Positions 49,960 to 58,911 of a stretch of DNA of 64,000 nucleotides are shown here, piece after piece. The notes below the pieces were generated by a model. That model searched no databases and was not told the origin of the DNA. It was given only the letters and a program-made list of their open reading frames with translations. This stretch comes from CAXXOK01 sp963674895. GTDB lineage: Bacteria > Bacillota > Clostridia > Christensenellales > Aristaeellaceae. The position numbers and the translations under genes are program-made. The DNA lies in assembly GCA_963674895.2 (NCBI GenBank), contig CAXXCY010000002.1, positions 829,355-893,354 of the forward strand, given 5' to 3'. The number at the start of each line of letters is the position of its first letter. Within the stretch, counting starts at the first letter, position 1.

Positions 49960-50649
49960 ATGAAACACGGAAAAAAATACGTAGACAGCGCAAAGCTTGT
50001 AGATTCGCAAAAGGCCTATGATCCCGAGGAAGCCTGTGAACTCGTCGTCCAGACCAGCAAGGCGAAGTTTGACGAGACCATCGAACTTTCCTGCCGCCTG
50101 AACGTGGACCCCCGCCATGCCGACCAGCAGGTGCGCGGCGCGATCGTGCTGCCGCACGGCACGGGCAAGGTGGTGCGCGTGGTGGTCATCACCAAGGGCG
50201 ACAAGGTCAAGGAAGCCGAAGCGGCCGGAGCCGACTTTATCGGCGCCGAGGAACTGGTGCAGAAGATCCAGACTGAAAACTGGTTTGATTTCGACGTGAT
50301 CGTCGCCACCCCCGATATGATGGGCGTGATCGGCCGCATCGGCCGTATCCTGGGCCCCAAGGGCCTGATGCCCAACCCCAAGTCCGGCACCGTGACCATG
50401 GATATCGCCAAGGCCGTGACGGATATCAAAGCCGGTAAGGTGGAGTACCGCGTGGACAAGACCGCCATCATCCACTGCCCGATCGGCAAGGCGTCGTTCG
50501 GCAAGGAGAAATTGGGCGAAAACCTGCAGGTGCTGATGGAAGCCATCGTCAAGGCCAAGCCCTCGGCCGCCAAGGGCATTTATCTCAAGTCGGTATACCT
50601 GAGCTCCACGATGGGCCCGTCTGTGAAAGTCAACACGCTGAAATTCTGA
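49960..50649 (+). CDS. rplA: 50S ribosomal protein L1
   Basis: The 229-residue protein is L1 of the ribosomal stalk and probable repressor of its own operon. GRIGRILGPKGLMPNPKSGT is the hallmark RNA-binding loop, and GKVEYRVDKTAIIHCPIGK follows. A strong terminator follows at once, so rplJ-rplL, which normally come next, are absent here. Confidence 0.98.
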   Translation: MKHGKKYVDSAKLVDSQKAYDPEEACELVVQTSKAKFDETIELSCRLNVDPRHADQQVRGAIVLPHGTGKVVRVVVITKGDKVKEAEAAGADFIGAEELVQKIQTENWFDFDVIVATPDMMGVIGRIGRILGPKGLMPNPKSGTVTMDIAKAVTDIKAGKVEYRVDKTAIIHCPIGKASFGKEKLGENLQVLMEAIVKAKPSAAKGIYLKSVYLSSTMGPSVKVNTLKF

Positions 50650-50661
50650 TGTCGATACCGG

Positions 50662-50694
50662 AAAAACCCGACGCGCCCGCGTCGGGTTTTTCTG
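50662..50694 (+). terminator. Intrinsic terminator after rplA
   Basis: AAAAACCCGACGCG pairs with CGCGTCGGGTTTTT, followed by further T residues. It ends the ribosomal cluster before lipB. Confidence 0.93.
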
Positions 50695-50767
50695 TCTTTT
50701 GATGGATGCCGGCTTGCCTGGTTTCATCGGGCCGGCCGGTTTCCTGACGGAACGGCGGGGAGGAAGT

Positions 50768-51469
50768 ATGGAGGCGGATTACGGAAAGCCCGGGAAACTG
50801 AATATCGTGTTTCTGGGAACCACCGGGTATCAGGAAGCGCTTGCCATGCAGCAAAAGCTGCATGCCCTCGTTTCGGATAAGGCGATCGGCGATACCCTGC
50901 TGCTGCTCACGCACCCGCCGGTGCTCACGCTGGGGCTGCAGGCAAACCGGGCCAACGTCTACCTGAGCGAGGAACAGCTTAAGCAGAGGGGAATTGAGGT
51001 ATTTCAAATCGACCGCGGCGGGGACGTGACGTACCACGGGCCGGGGCAGATCGTCGGATACCCGATTTTCAACCTTACCCGGCACGGCAGGGATATCCAT
51101 GCGTTTGTGTTCAACATGCAGGAGGCGCTGATCCGGCTGCTGGTCCGGGAGTTCGGGCTTATGCCGCACCGGGAAAGCGGCAAATACACAGGCGTATGGA
51201 ACGGGGAGGAAAAGATCACGGCGATCGGAATCCATGTCAGGCGCTGGACCACGACGCACGGGTTTGCGTTCAACGTCAATACCGACCTGTCGCACTTTAC
51301 ATGGATCAATCCCTGCGGTCTGAGCGACCGCGGCGTAACGTCGATTGAAAAACTGACGGGAGAAACGCAGGATATGGCGCGCGTGAAACGGCTGGTTGCG
51401 CGGTATTTCTGCGAGGCTTTCCAAATGGAGGAGAACATATGCGAACTGGGAAGCCTCCTTGGCTCGTAA
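50768..51469 (+). CDS. lipB: Octanoyltransferase
   Basis: The 233-residue enzyme moves octanoyl from ACP to lipoyl domains. RGGDVTYHGPGQIVGYPI is the signature, the catalytic Lys is in EEKITAIGIHV and the catalytic Cys in INPCGLSD. The ATG at 50768 has GGGGAGGA just upstream; an in-frame ATG further upstream has no ribosome site. It overlaps lipA by 31 bases. Confidence 0.95.
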   Translation: MEADYGKPGKLNIVFLGTTGYQEALAMQQKLHALVSDKAIGDTLLLLTHPPVLTLGLQANRANVYLSEEQLKQRGIEVFQIDRGGDVTYHGPGQIVGYPIFNLTRHGRDIHAFVFNMQEALIRLLVREFGLMPHRESGKYTGVWNGEEKITAIGIHVRRWTTTHGFAFNVNTDLSHFTWINPCGLSDRGVTSIEKLTGETQDMARVKRLVARYFCEAFQMEENICELGSLLGS

Positions 51470-52287
51470 AGCGGGCGCCGCCCGAAAGCGAGCGCCGAAA
51501 GGTGGAAGGGATACTGCAAGGCCTGCAGCTCCACACGGTATGCGAGCAGGCTGCCTGCCCGAATATCGGGGAATGCTTCTGCAGCCGGACGGCGACGTTT
51601 ATGGTTTTGGGCAATCAATGCACGCGGAACTGCACGTTCTGCCAGGTGTCCAAGGGGGAGCCGCAGCCCGTTGACCCCGGGGAGCCGGACCATGTCGCCG
51701 AGGCGGTCGTGCAGCTTAATTTGCGGCATGCCGTCGTCACCTCCGTGACCCGGGACGACCTGCCGGACGGCGGCGCGGAGCATTTTGCAAGGGTGATCAC
51801 GGCGGTTCGGGAGCGCAGCCCGGAAACGACCGTCGAGGTTTTGATTCCGGATTTTCTGGGCGATTTCGACGCGCTGCGGACAGTGATCGCCGCCAGACCG
51901 GCGGTAATCAACCACAACGTAGAGACAGTCGAACGCCTGTACCCGCGGGTGCGCCCGATGGCGGTTTATTCGCGGTCCCTGGAGCTTCTCCGAAGGGTTA
52001 AATCCGTCGATCCTGATATCAAAACCAAGTCCGGCCTGATGGTGGGGCTTGGAGAAACCTGCGATGAGGTTTTGAAAGCCATGCGGGATCTTCGCGCGGT
52101 CGGCTGCGATTTTCTGACCATCGGCCAATACCTGGCGCCGACCCAAAACCATCATCCGGTGGTCGAATATATTCACCCGGACCGTTTCGCCGACTATCAA
52201 AGAGAGGCCGGGGCCATGGGTTTCCGCCATGTCGCTTCCGGCCCCTTCGTGCGCAGCTCCTACCACGCGGGCGATGCGCTGAAATAA
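51439..52287 (+). CDS. lipA: Lipoyl synthase
   Basis: The 282-residue radical SAM enzyme inserts two sulfurs into the octanoyl group. The SAM cluster motif is CTRNCTFC. The auxiliary cluster, which is consumed as the sulfur source, uses CEQAACPNIGEC, and the C-terminal RSSYHA completes it. With lipB it gives a full lipoate pathway, so the cell should have a lipoyl enzyme such as a glycine cleavage system or a 2-oxoacid dehydrogenase, although none is in the window. Confidence 0.97.
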   Translation: MRTGKPPWLVKRAPPESERRKVEGILQGLQLHTVCEQAACPNIGECFCSRTATFMVLGNQCTRNCTFCQVSKGEPQPVDPGEPDHVAEAVVQLNLRHAVVTSVTRDDLPDGGAEHFARVITAVRERSPETTVEVLIPDFLGDFDALRTVIAARPAVINHNVETVERLYPRVRPMAVYSRSLELLRRVKSVDPDIKTKSGLMVGLGETCDEVLKAMRDLRAVGCDFLTIGQYLAPTQNHHPVVEYIHPDRFADYQREAGAMGFRHVASGPFVRSSYHAGDALK

Positions 52288-52288
52288 G

Positions 52289-52320
52289 GACGTTGGGGGC
52301 TGTACGCCCCTAACGTCTTT
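52289..52320. terminator. Terminator between lipA and the TraB-family gene
   Basis: GACGTTGGGGGC (52289-52300) pairs with GCCCCTAACGTC (52306-52317) with one G-U pair, followed by TTT. It lies between converging genes and may serve both. Confidence 0.75.
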
Positions 52321-52322
52321 AC

Positions 52323-53264
52323 TTACGGCGTCTCTACCTTTTCGATGGAGTAACCCATGTCCCGCAGGAGGGACAGGATGCTGTCGTCCTCGGGGATGAG
52401 GTGCAGGAGGCCGACGGTCACGAAATAGCTGCCGCCGGATTGCAGCATTGCGTCCAGCCGGGCAGCCATCAGGGTGTTGCGCCGCGTAATCAGCTTGTCC
52501 TGATACTCGGTATACAGGGCCGCGTCCGCGGATTCAAAGGACAGCCGGTAAAAGTCCCGAAAGGCTTCGGCGTCGCCGTCACGCCACCAGGCGGGCCACT
52601 GGTCAACGGTCGCGGCTTCGGTGGACTCTTTGCGCTTGAGGATGACGTCGGTCTCATCCTGGAGCAGATAGCGGTTCAGATCGCCGGAGAAGCTCTCCAT
52701 CGTGTCGGCGATCTCGTCCACAGTTTCCAGGTACGCGAACGGCTTTGCGTGTCTGTTCGCGTACGCCTGCACGGCGGTCTCCACGCCCAGCGAGATGGCC
52801 TTGCGCACGTTTTGCACGCCCATCTCGGCCGCCGAGGAATAGACCGCCAGCGTGTTGATCACCGCCCACGGCTGCCGGCTGTCAAGGTTTGCGGCGCTCA
52901 GCCCGAGCGCATTGTACGCAAGGATGACGTCGTCCGTCAGCGCATCGCCCAGGATTTCACGAAGGGAGACGCCTTCGGGCAATGCCTGCCGGGCCGTTAA
53001 CTGCTTTTTCGGGGCGTCCGAGGCCGTGTCGCACTCAAACACAAAGGTACCGGCGTCCGCCATGGCCTCCTCCAGCGCGTCCCCGAAGGGATACATCGCG
53101 GACGTGCCGATATGGATGGAGCCAAGCAGATACGCGGTCGCGTTTTCTCCCGTAACGCGGTACAAAATTCCCTTGCTCCCTTCCCGCGGGGTGATATACA
53201 AGGCCCAGGCGGCCGCCGCAACCAGCAGCACGGCGACCGCTGCAATGAGGATGCGCTTTTTCAT
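52323..53264 (-). CDS. TraB/GumN family protein
   Basis: The 313-residue protein has an N-terminal membrane anchor or signal (about residues 4-22) and a TraB/GumN domain. The conserved YLLGSIHIGT near residue 46 and the C-terminal VTVGLLHLIPEDDSI segment carry the putative metal-binding His and Glu residues, so a metallopeptidase-like activity has been proposed for the family. No function is proven for bacterial members. Its start lies only one base from the stop of the zinc peptidase gene, so they are probably co-transcribed. Confidence 0.88.
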   Translation of the reverse strand: MKKRILIAAVAVLLVAAAAWALYITPREGSKGILYRVTGENATAYLLGSIHIGTSAMYPFGDALEEAMADAGTFVFECDTASDAPKKQLTARQALPEGVSLREILGDALTDDVILAYNALGLSAANLDSRQPWAVINTLAVYSSAAEMGVQNVRKAISLGVETAVQAYANRHAKPFAYLETVDEIADTMESFSGDLNRYLLQDETDVILKRKESTEAATVDQWPAWWRDGDAEAFRDFYRLSFESADAALYTEYQDKLITRRNTLMAARLDAMLQSGGSYFVTVGLLHLIPEDDSILSLLRDMGYSIEKVETP

Positions 53265-53265
53265 G

Positions 53266-53946
53266 TTACCGGCGTCTGCCCGCGATCAGCAGCAGCCGCA
53301 AGAGCTGCAGCAGGCTTGAGATCGCGGCGGCGACATAGGTCATCGCCGCGGCGGACAATACCGCGCGCACGCCCCGGAGCTCGTCCTCGGTCATATAGCC
53401 GCCGCCCTGCAGCACGGCAAGCGCGCGCTTGCTCGCGTTGAACTCCACCGGCAGCGTGATCAATGAAAACACGAGCGTCGCGGCAAAGCAGATGATCCCG
53501 GCGTATAAAAGCGGCTCCCAGCTTGCCAAAAGCCCGATGAGAAAAATCGGGAAATACAGCATCGAGCCGAACTTCACCACGGGCACGATGGCGGTGCGCA
53601 TCAGCAGCGGCCTGTATTCGTCGGACTGCTGCAGCGCGTGCCCGCATTCGTGCGCCGCAATGCCCACGGCGGCGATGGAGGAGGAGCCGTATACGCTCTG
53701 GGAGAGGTGCAGCGTGTTGCTGCGGGGATCGTAGTGATCGGTCAGGTTGCCCTGCGTCGGCTCGACGGATACGGGCGCCTTCGCGCCCCTGCTTAATATA
53801 TCGCGGCTGATTTCATCGGCCGTGATATTCCGGCTGGTGCCGATTTTGGAGTATTTGGAAAACGCGCTTTTCACCTTGAACTGCGCCCAGAGCCCCAGCA
53901 GCAGGCCGGGCAGGATGAGGATAATCGTCCAATCATAAAAATACAT
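53266..53946 (-). CDS. Membrane zinc metallopeptidase (YugP-like)
   Basis: The 226-residue membrane protein belongs to the Zn_peptidase_2 family. The metal motif is AAHECGHALQQ (HExxH), and membrane helices lie at the N terminus (IILILPGLLLGLWAQF) and after the motif. The ATG at 53946 is chosen for the GGGAGG nine bases before it. Substrates are unknown. It is followed directly by the TraB/GumN gene. Confidence 0.9.
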   Translation of the reverse strand: MYFYDWTIILILPGLLLGLWAQFKVKSAFSKYSKIGTSRNITADEISRDILSRGAKAPVSVEPTQGNLTDHYDPRSNTLHLSQSVYGSSSIAAVGIAAHECGHALQQSDEYRPLLMRTAIVPVVKFGSMLYFPIFLIGLLASWEPLLYAGIICFAATLVFSLITLPVEFNASKRALAVLQGGGYMTEDELRGVRAVLSAAAMTYVAAAISSLLQLLRLLLIAGRRR

Positions 53947-54126
53947 AGTGGACCTCCCAAAACGGTCGAAGGTTGGTATCATCGGTACCGCCCTATTTTA
54001 CATCATTTCGTCCGAAATCGTCAAAGGGGAAACAGGGAGAACAGGCGGTGAAGCGGCGGTAACCGAAGCTATTTTGATATTGAGGAACGCGCAAACGCGG
54101 TGATTGTGATAAAAATCAAAACACTG

Positions 54127-54168
54127 TTGACATCATTTAGCGAGTATGATAGTATAGCTGTAGTACAG
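54127..54168 (+). promoter_or_regulatory. Promoter and palindromic operator of the aldolase-TRAP cluster
   Basis: TTGACA (54127-54132), a 17-base spacer, TAGTAT (54150-54155). Three bases after the -10 lies the 11-bp palindrome CTGTAGTACAG (54158-54168), around the expected transcription start. It fits the TnGTnnnACnA pattern of FadR-type GntR regulators, and such a regulator is encoded at the end of the cluster. Confidence 0.75.
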
Positions 54169-54219
54169 CAGTATCGCTAACCAAAACACGGCGGATAGAA
54201 ATTGAATGAGGTGATTGAC

Positions 54220-55005
54220 TTGCAGTCTGCGACTCTGAAGGAACGCCTGGTGCGAAGGGATTCTTTGGCGGGTATGCATATAGCGCTGACGGACCCGGGC
54301 ATCAGTGAACTTTGCGGGATGATCGGATATGATTTCCTGTGGATCGATACGGAACATACGGCGATCGATTATCAAACGCTGGCGATGCACCTGATCGCCG
54401 CGCGCGCGGGAGGCACGCCCGCCATCGTGCGCATTCCGTGGAACGATCCCATTCTCGCCAAGCGCGTTTTGGAAATGGGTCCGGAAGGCATTGTGTTTCC
54501 GGTCGTCAACACCGTGCAGGAACTGGAAAAAGCCATGAGCAGCACCCTGTATCCGCCCTACGGCAATCGCGGCTTCGGCCCGATGCGCGCGGTGCGGTAC
54601 GGGCTGGGCGACGCGGACGAGTACATCCGCAACGGCAGCATGAACATGGCCCGCTGCGTGCAGATTGAGTCCTGCATCGCGGTGGACAACCTCAAGGAAA
54701 TGGCGAAAAATCCGTATGTGGATTGCTTTATTTTCGGCCCGTGCGATCTGTCCGGTTCCATCGGGCAGCTGAACCGTATCTACGAGGAGCCTACGCTCCG
54801 CCTGATCCGCCGTGCCATCGATATTCTGCAGGAAGCCGGAAAATCCATCGGCGTTTCCACAGCGTCCAACGATATCAACGTCCTCAAGCTATGGCATGAA
54901 ATGGGAATCAACGTGATCTCCGCGGGTACGGACTACCTGCATATCACCAACGGGGCAAAGGCTGAACTGGATGCGATCCGCTCGGTTCAGTCCAAAAATA
55001 AATAG
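54220..55005 (+). CDS. HpcH/HpaI-family class II aldolase
   Basis: The 261-residue TIM-barrel enzyme is a metal-dependent pyruvate aldolase related to 2-dehydro-3-deoxyglucarate and HHED aldolases. FLWIDTEHTAIDY has the catalytic His and metal region, VRIPWND the Arg, and FGPCDLSGS the second metal ligand Asp. TTG at 54220 is chosen because GAGGTG lies six bases before it. It heads a cluster with a TRAP transporter and a GntR regulator, so it probably cleaves an intermediate from an imported sugar acid. The exact substrate is unknown. Confidence 0.85.
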   Translation: MQSATLKERLVRRDSLAGMHIALTDPGISELCGMIGYDFLWIDTEHTAIDYQTLAMHLIAARAGGTPAIVRIPWNDPILAKRVLEMGPEGIVFPVVNTVQELEKAMSSTLYPPYGNRGFGPMRAVRYGLGDADEYIRNGSMNMARCVQIESCIAVDNLKEMAKNPYVDCFIFGPCDLSGSIGQLNRIYEEPTLRLIRRAIDILQEAGKSIGVSTASNDINVLKLWHEMGINVISAGTDYLHITNGAKAELDAIRSVQSKNK

Positions 55006-55030
55006 ACCCAAAAAAGAGAGGAGCAATCGT

Positions 55031-56041
55031 ATGAACTCGAAGAAGGCTTTGTCCATCCTGATGTGCGCGCTATTGCTGGCGCTCGCCGTCCCGTCCGCCG
55101 TCGCAGCGGCGCAGCCGGTCACACTGGTGTTTTCCACACAGGCGTCGGCCGACGTGAACTACGTCAAGGCGATGTACATGATCCAGGAGGAGATCGCGGA
55201 AAAGTCCAACGGTACTTTACTCATGGAAATTCACGACAACGGAAGCCTGATGACCCAGGAGGGCGAAGTGGACGCGGTAGCCCGCGGAACGCTGGACATG
55301 ATGTTCTCAACGCCTTTCCTTGTCGCTGACCAACTGCCCTATTTGTACATGTTCACGGCTGCCTATATCTTCCGCGATCAGGCCCATATGCGCGCCGTGA
55401 TGGACGGGGAGATCGGCCAGAAGGTGGTTGAAGACGTGGCGGAAAAACTGAACGTCCGCTGGCTCAGCGCCTTGTACTGCGGCGCGCGCAACCTGGATTT
55501 GCGCGATATCGGGCATCCGGTGACCAAGCCCGAGGATCTGGCCGGCGTCAACCTGAGAATGCCGAATTCCTCCGCATGGCTGTTCATGGGCAAAGCGCTG
55601 GGAGCCAACCCCACGCCGATGGCGTTTGCCGAAGTGTACCAGGGCCTCCAGACCGGCGCAATCGACGGCCAGGACAACCCGCTGCCCACGACCCGCGCGC
55701 AGAAATGGTACGAGGTGACCAGCATGATCGTGCTGACGGGCCACGTGATCGAGCCGATGTGCATCGCCATCAACGAGGACAAATGGCAGTCGCTTTCCGA
55801 CGAGCACAAGACCATCCTGATGGACGCCGTGAAAAACGCGACGGCATTCTGTGACGCGGCAAACCTGAGCGACGAGCAGTCCGACATCGATTTCTTCAGA
55901 AGCCAGGGACTGGAAATCATCTATCCGGACGTGGACGCTTTCATGGCGGCGACGGAAGAAGCCTATCTGGGCAACGCGGATATGATCAAAGACTGGGATA
56001 TGGATCTGTATAATCAGATCAAAAATCTGGAAGTCGAGTAA
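55031..56041 (+). CDS. dctP: TRAP transporter substrate-binding protein DctP
   Basis: The 336-residue exported protein has a signal peptide (about residues 1-26, cleavage near AVAAAQ) and the DctP fold. The carboxylate-binding Arg is in GVNLRMPNSSAW, followed by the typical TPMAFAEVYQGLQTGAIDGQDNP. It captures an organic acid outside the cell for the DctQM permease encoded downstream. A strong terminator hairpin follows, which should raise its level relative to the permease. The ATG at 55031 has AGAGGAG upstream. Confidence 0.92.
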   Translation: MNSKKALSILMCALLLALAVPSAVAAAQPVTLVFSTQASADVNYVKAMYMIQEEIAEKSNGTLLMEIHDNGSLMTQEGEVDAVARGTLDMMFSTPFLVADQLPYLYMFTAAYIFRDQAHMRAVMDGEIGQKVVEDVAEKLNVRWLSALYCGARNLDLRDIGHPVTKPEDLAGVNLRMPNSSAWLFMGKALGANPTPMAFAEVYQGLQTGAIDGQDNPLPTTRAQKWYEVTSMIVLTGHVIEPMCIAINEDKWQSLSDEHKTILMDAVKNATAFCDAANLSDEQSDIDFFRSQGLEIIYPDVDAFMAATEEAYLGNADMIKDWDMDLYNQIKNLEVE

Positions 56042-56054
56042 CGGATAATCTTGG

Positions 56055-56086
56055 GCGGGGCAAGGGATTCGCTTGCCCCGCTTTTT
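56055..56086 (+). terminator. Terminator between dctP and dctQ
   Basis: GCGGGGCAAG (56055-56064) and CTTGCCCCGC (56072-56081) form a 10-bp stem with a 7-base loop, followed by TTTTT. The gap to dctQ (173 bases) holds no other gene; partial read-through or a weak internal promoter must serve dctQM. Confidence 0.88.
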
Positions 56087-56214
56087 CCCGGAAACGATTT
56101 GATTTACCAGGCGTATATTGCTATGATGGTTCCATATCCAAAAGGCAACAGGTTTTTCACGCTGCGCTTAAATACGGACTGCGACATCCTTGATAAAGAT
56201 GAGGTGCGTTCACA

Positions 56215-56736
56215 ATGCAGGCAATCCGGAAAACAGGCGGCGTACTGCTCAAAACCGTAGAGCTTTACGTGCCTGCGCTGATGTTTCTCGCGTTATTCAT
56301 ATCGTTCATTCTTCAGATCGTATCGCGCTACCTGTTCAGAAACCCGTTGGTGTGGCCCTACGAGGTGGCCCAGTTCGGGTACGTATGGGTGATCCTGCTG
56401 GGCGCCGGGTATTGCAGCCGTGACGACGACCATATTGTGTTTTCCGTCGTCTATGAGTCGGTGCCGGAACGGCTCAGGACGATTTTCGACTATATTTCCG
56501 ATGTGCTGACGCTCCTGATTTTCGGCGTATCTATCCCCGCGCTGGTTAGCTTCTATGCGTTCTTTTTCACCCGGTTCAGCACGGTTTTGCGCATTCCGCT
56601 GGGTCTGGTGTACCTGCCGTTTGGCATCTATACCGTCAGCACCATGTTCCGGGTGTTTTTCAGCATGGTCGACCGTGCCAGGGCTTCACTAAACAAGCGC
56701 AAGTCCGCCGCGGCAAAAGGGGGAGAAGCAAGATGA
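56215..56736 (+). CDS. dctQ: TRAP transporter small permease DctQ
   Basis: The 173-residue protein has four membrane helices and the DctQ signature segment FRNPLVWPYEVAQFGYVWVI. It joins the large permease and helps dock the binding protein. It overlaps dctM by 4 bases. Confidence 0.92.
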   Translation: MQAIRKTGGVLLKTVELYVPALMFLALFISFILQIVSRYLFRNPLVWPYEVAQFGYVWVILLGAGYCSRDDDHIVFSVVYESVPERLRTIFDYISDVLTLLIFGVSIPALVSFYAFFFTRFSTVLRIPLGLVYLPFGIYTVSTMFRVFFSMVDRARASLNKRKSAAAKGGEAR

Positions 56737-58019
56737 GTACCGAGATGATCGTCGCTTTAAGTGTACTGGCGCTGGCTTTCATCATCCGCATGCCGATCGC
56801 CAGGGGCATGATGCTGTCGTCCATCGTCTATCTGCTTCTGCGCGGCAGAGACGTAAGCCTGGTCGCGGAAATTTTCTGCAGCAAGATGTTCAACAACTTC
56901 ATCCTTCTGGCCGTTCCCCTGTTTATTTTCGCCGCCAGCATCATGAACGAGAGCAAGGTGACGGACAAGATTTTCGGCTTTGCAAGCACGCTGGTCGGCC
57001 GCTGGCGCGGCGGACTGGGACATGTAAACGTCGTCGCATCCCTGATCTTCTCGGGCATGACGGGTTCGGCGGTCGCCGACGCGTCCGGGCTTGGCATCAT
57101 GGAGATTGAAACCATGAAGAAGGAGGGGTACGACGCCGGGTTCAGCGCGGCAATCACGGCCAGCTCCGCGGTCATCGGGCCGATATTTCCGCCGAGCATT
57201 CCGCTGGTGATCTACGGCGTCATCGCGGGCGCGTCCATCGGGAACCTGTTTCTGGCGGGCATGATCCCCGGCGTATTGCTGGCGCTCGCGCTGGTCGTGT
57301 ACGTATCCTACGTCGCGCACAAGCGCAAGTATCCCCGGGGCGTCAAATACACGCTGGCGCAGTTTATCCGTATGGCGGTCAACGCGATCCCGGCGATGCT
57401 GACTCCGGTGATTCTCCTGTGCGGAATTTACACGGGCGTGATGACGGCAACCGAAGCGGGCGCGGTCGCGGGCCTGTATGCGCTGATCATCGCGCTGGTG
57501 TTCTACCGCTCGCTGGGCTGGAGCGGCATGAAGAACGTACTGCTCAATACCGTGAAAGCCACTGGCAAAATCGGCATCGTGCTCGGCGCGGCCTACGTGT
57601 TCAGCTATATTATCGCGATCGAGCGCCTTCCGCAGCTGGTGGGCTCGTTTATCCTATCCTTTGCGGACAGCAGCTGGAAATTCCTGCTGCTGGTCAACGT
57701 GATGCTGTTTGTGCTGGGAATGCTGGTGGATTCCGCCGTGCTTCAGCTGGTGCTTTTACCCATCCTGGTGCCCATCGTATCGCAGCTGGGCATCAACATG
57801 GTGCATTTCGGGATCGTGTTCACGTTCAACACGATGATCGGCCTGTGCACGCCGCCGTTCGGAATGCTGCTGTTCATCGTGACCGGGATCTCCAACGAGC
57901 GCATGAAAATCGTCATCAGGGAGATTCTGCCGATTATTCTGGTGATGATTGTCGTACTGCTGGTCATCACGTTCCTGCCGGACTGCGTCATGTGGCTGCC
58001 GCGCTGGCTGGGGCGATAA
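56733..58019 (+). CDS. dctM: TRAP transporter large permease DctM
   Basis: The 428-residue permease has about twelve membrane helices. FSGMTGSAVADASGLG and TASSAVIGPIFPPSIPLVIYG are the helix-hairpin motifs characteristic of DctM, and GLCTPPFGMLLF is the second one. It is Na+-driven. It completes a three-part TRAP system whose substrate is probably a sugar acid, given the aldolase. Confidence 0.95.
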   Translation: MSTEMIVALSVLALAFIIRMPIARGMMLSSIVYLLLRGRDVSLVAEIFCSKMFNNFILLAVPLFIFAASIMNESKVTDKIFGFASTLVGRWRGGLGHVNVVASLIFSGMTGSAVADASGLGIMEIETMKKEGYDAGFSAAITASSAVIGPIFPPSIPLVIYGVIAGASIGNLFLAGMIPGVLLALALVVYVSYVAHKRKYPRGVKYTLAQFIRMAVNAIPAMLTPVILLCGIYTGVMTATEAGAVAGLYALIIALVFYRSLGWSGMKNVLLNTVKATGKIGIVLGAAYVFSYIIAIERLPQLVGSFILSFADSSWKFLLLVNVMLFVLGMLVDSAVLQLVLLPILVPIVSQLGINMVHFGIVFTFNTMIGLCTPPFGMLLFIVTGISNERMKIVIREILPIILVMIVVLLVITFLPDCVMWLPRWLGR

Positions 58020-58089
58020 CGCGATGCAAAGATTACGGTTTTGCAGTATAATCATGTCAGACGGACGACAGGAGTAGGAGAAGCGCCGT

Positions 58090-58812
58090 ATGGGAGATAA
58101 TATACTCAACAACATTGATGGAAAGCTTCAGCGCGCCAATCTATATGAGATTGTGGCGGATAAACTGGAAGAGATCATCCTCAGCGATGTCTCCCAGCTG
58201 GGCCAGAAGCTTCCTTCGGAGCAGGCGCTGGCAACCCGTTTCGGCGTGAGCCGCAACATTGTGCGGGAAGCGCTCAAGCTGCTCAGGGAAAGGGAACTGA
58301 TCGTCGCCAAAAACGGCGAAGGTTCTTACATTGCCAAACCCCGCGCCAAGAACGTGACCAACGTGCTCAACCGCATGATGACCATGGACAACATCGATTA
58401 CACCAATGTGTTTGAAATGCGCATGCTGCTGGAGCCGTACGCCTGCCGTGTGGCGGCGAAGAAGGGAACCCCGGAGCAGTTTGACGCGCTGGAACGCAAC
58501 ATCGAGCAAATGGCGGGCAGCAGGGACGACAGCGACGCGCGCATACGCTACGATCTGCAGTTTCACCGGATGATCGCGGAAATGACGGGCAACAAGCTGC
58601 TGGACTGCTTCATCCAGTCCATGAGCAGCCTGTTGAAGCCCATCCTGCGCCAGGCGCTCATTCCCCCGCAGGGTCATGAAAGCGGAATACAGTATCACCA
58701 GCGCCTGGTCCGCGTATTGCGCGCCGGCGACGAGGCGGAGGCCGAACGCCTGATGACGGAGCACCTGAATGTTTCCTTTGAGAATTACAAGAACTCGAAC
58801 CAGTACCGGTAA
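58090..58812 (+). CDS. GntR-family regulator, FadR/FCD type
   Basis: The 240-residue regulator has a winged-helix DNA-binding domain (about 15-85; GQKLPSEQALATRFGVSRNIVREAL) and an all-helical FCD ligand domain whose metal-binding residues are in YDLQFHRMIAEMTGN and QYHQRLV. It probably senses the imported acid or its product and controls the promoter at 54127. A TATAAT at 58047-58052 without a good -35 box may give it its own promoter. Confidence 0.93.
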   Translation: MGDNILNNIDGKLQRANLYEIVADKLEEIILSDVSQLGQKLPSEQALATRFGVSRNIVREALKLLRERELIVAKNGEGSYIAKPRAKNVTNVLNRMMTMDNIDYTNVFEMRMLLEPYACRVAAKKGTPEQFDALERNIEQMAGSRDDSDARIRYDLQFHRMIAEMTGNKLLDCFIQSMSSLLKPILRQALIPPQGHESGIQYHQRLVRVLRAGDEAEAERLMTEHLNVSFENYKNSNQYR

Positions 58813-58832
58813 AGACTTCGTACGGCGGACAG

Positions 58833-58883
58833 ACAAACGGCAAACGCCGGATACCAACATGGTATCCGGCGTTTGCCGTTTGT
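58833..58883. terminator. Perfect 23-bp hairpin between converging genes
   Basis: 58833-58855 and 58861-58883 are exact reverse complements around a 5-base loop (AACAT). It lacks a T-run on either side, so termination would depend on the very strong stem. It stands between the regulator and the minus-strand GNAT gene. Confidence 0.6.
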
Positions 58884-58911
58884 AAAGACCGTGTCCGTAA
58901 TCCCTGGAATT

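Noticed and set aside
3550..52320. Shared AAGACGTTAGGG after the GH36 gene and in the lipA terminator
   Set aside because: A single 12-base match over 64 kb is expected by chance.
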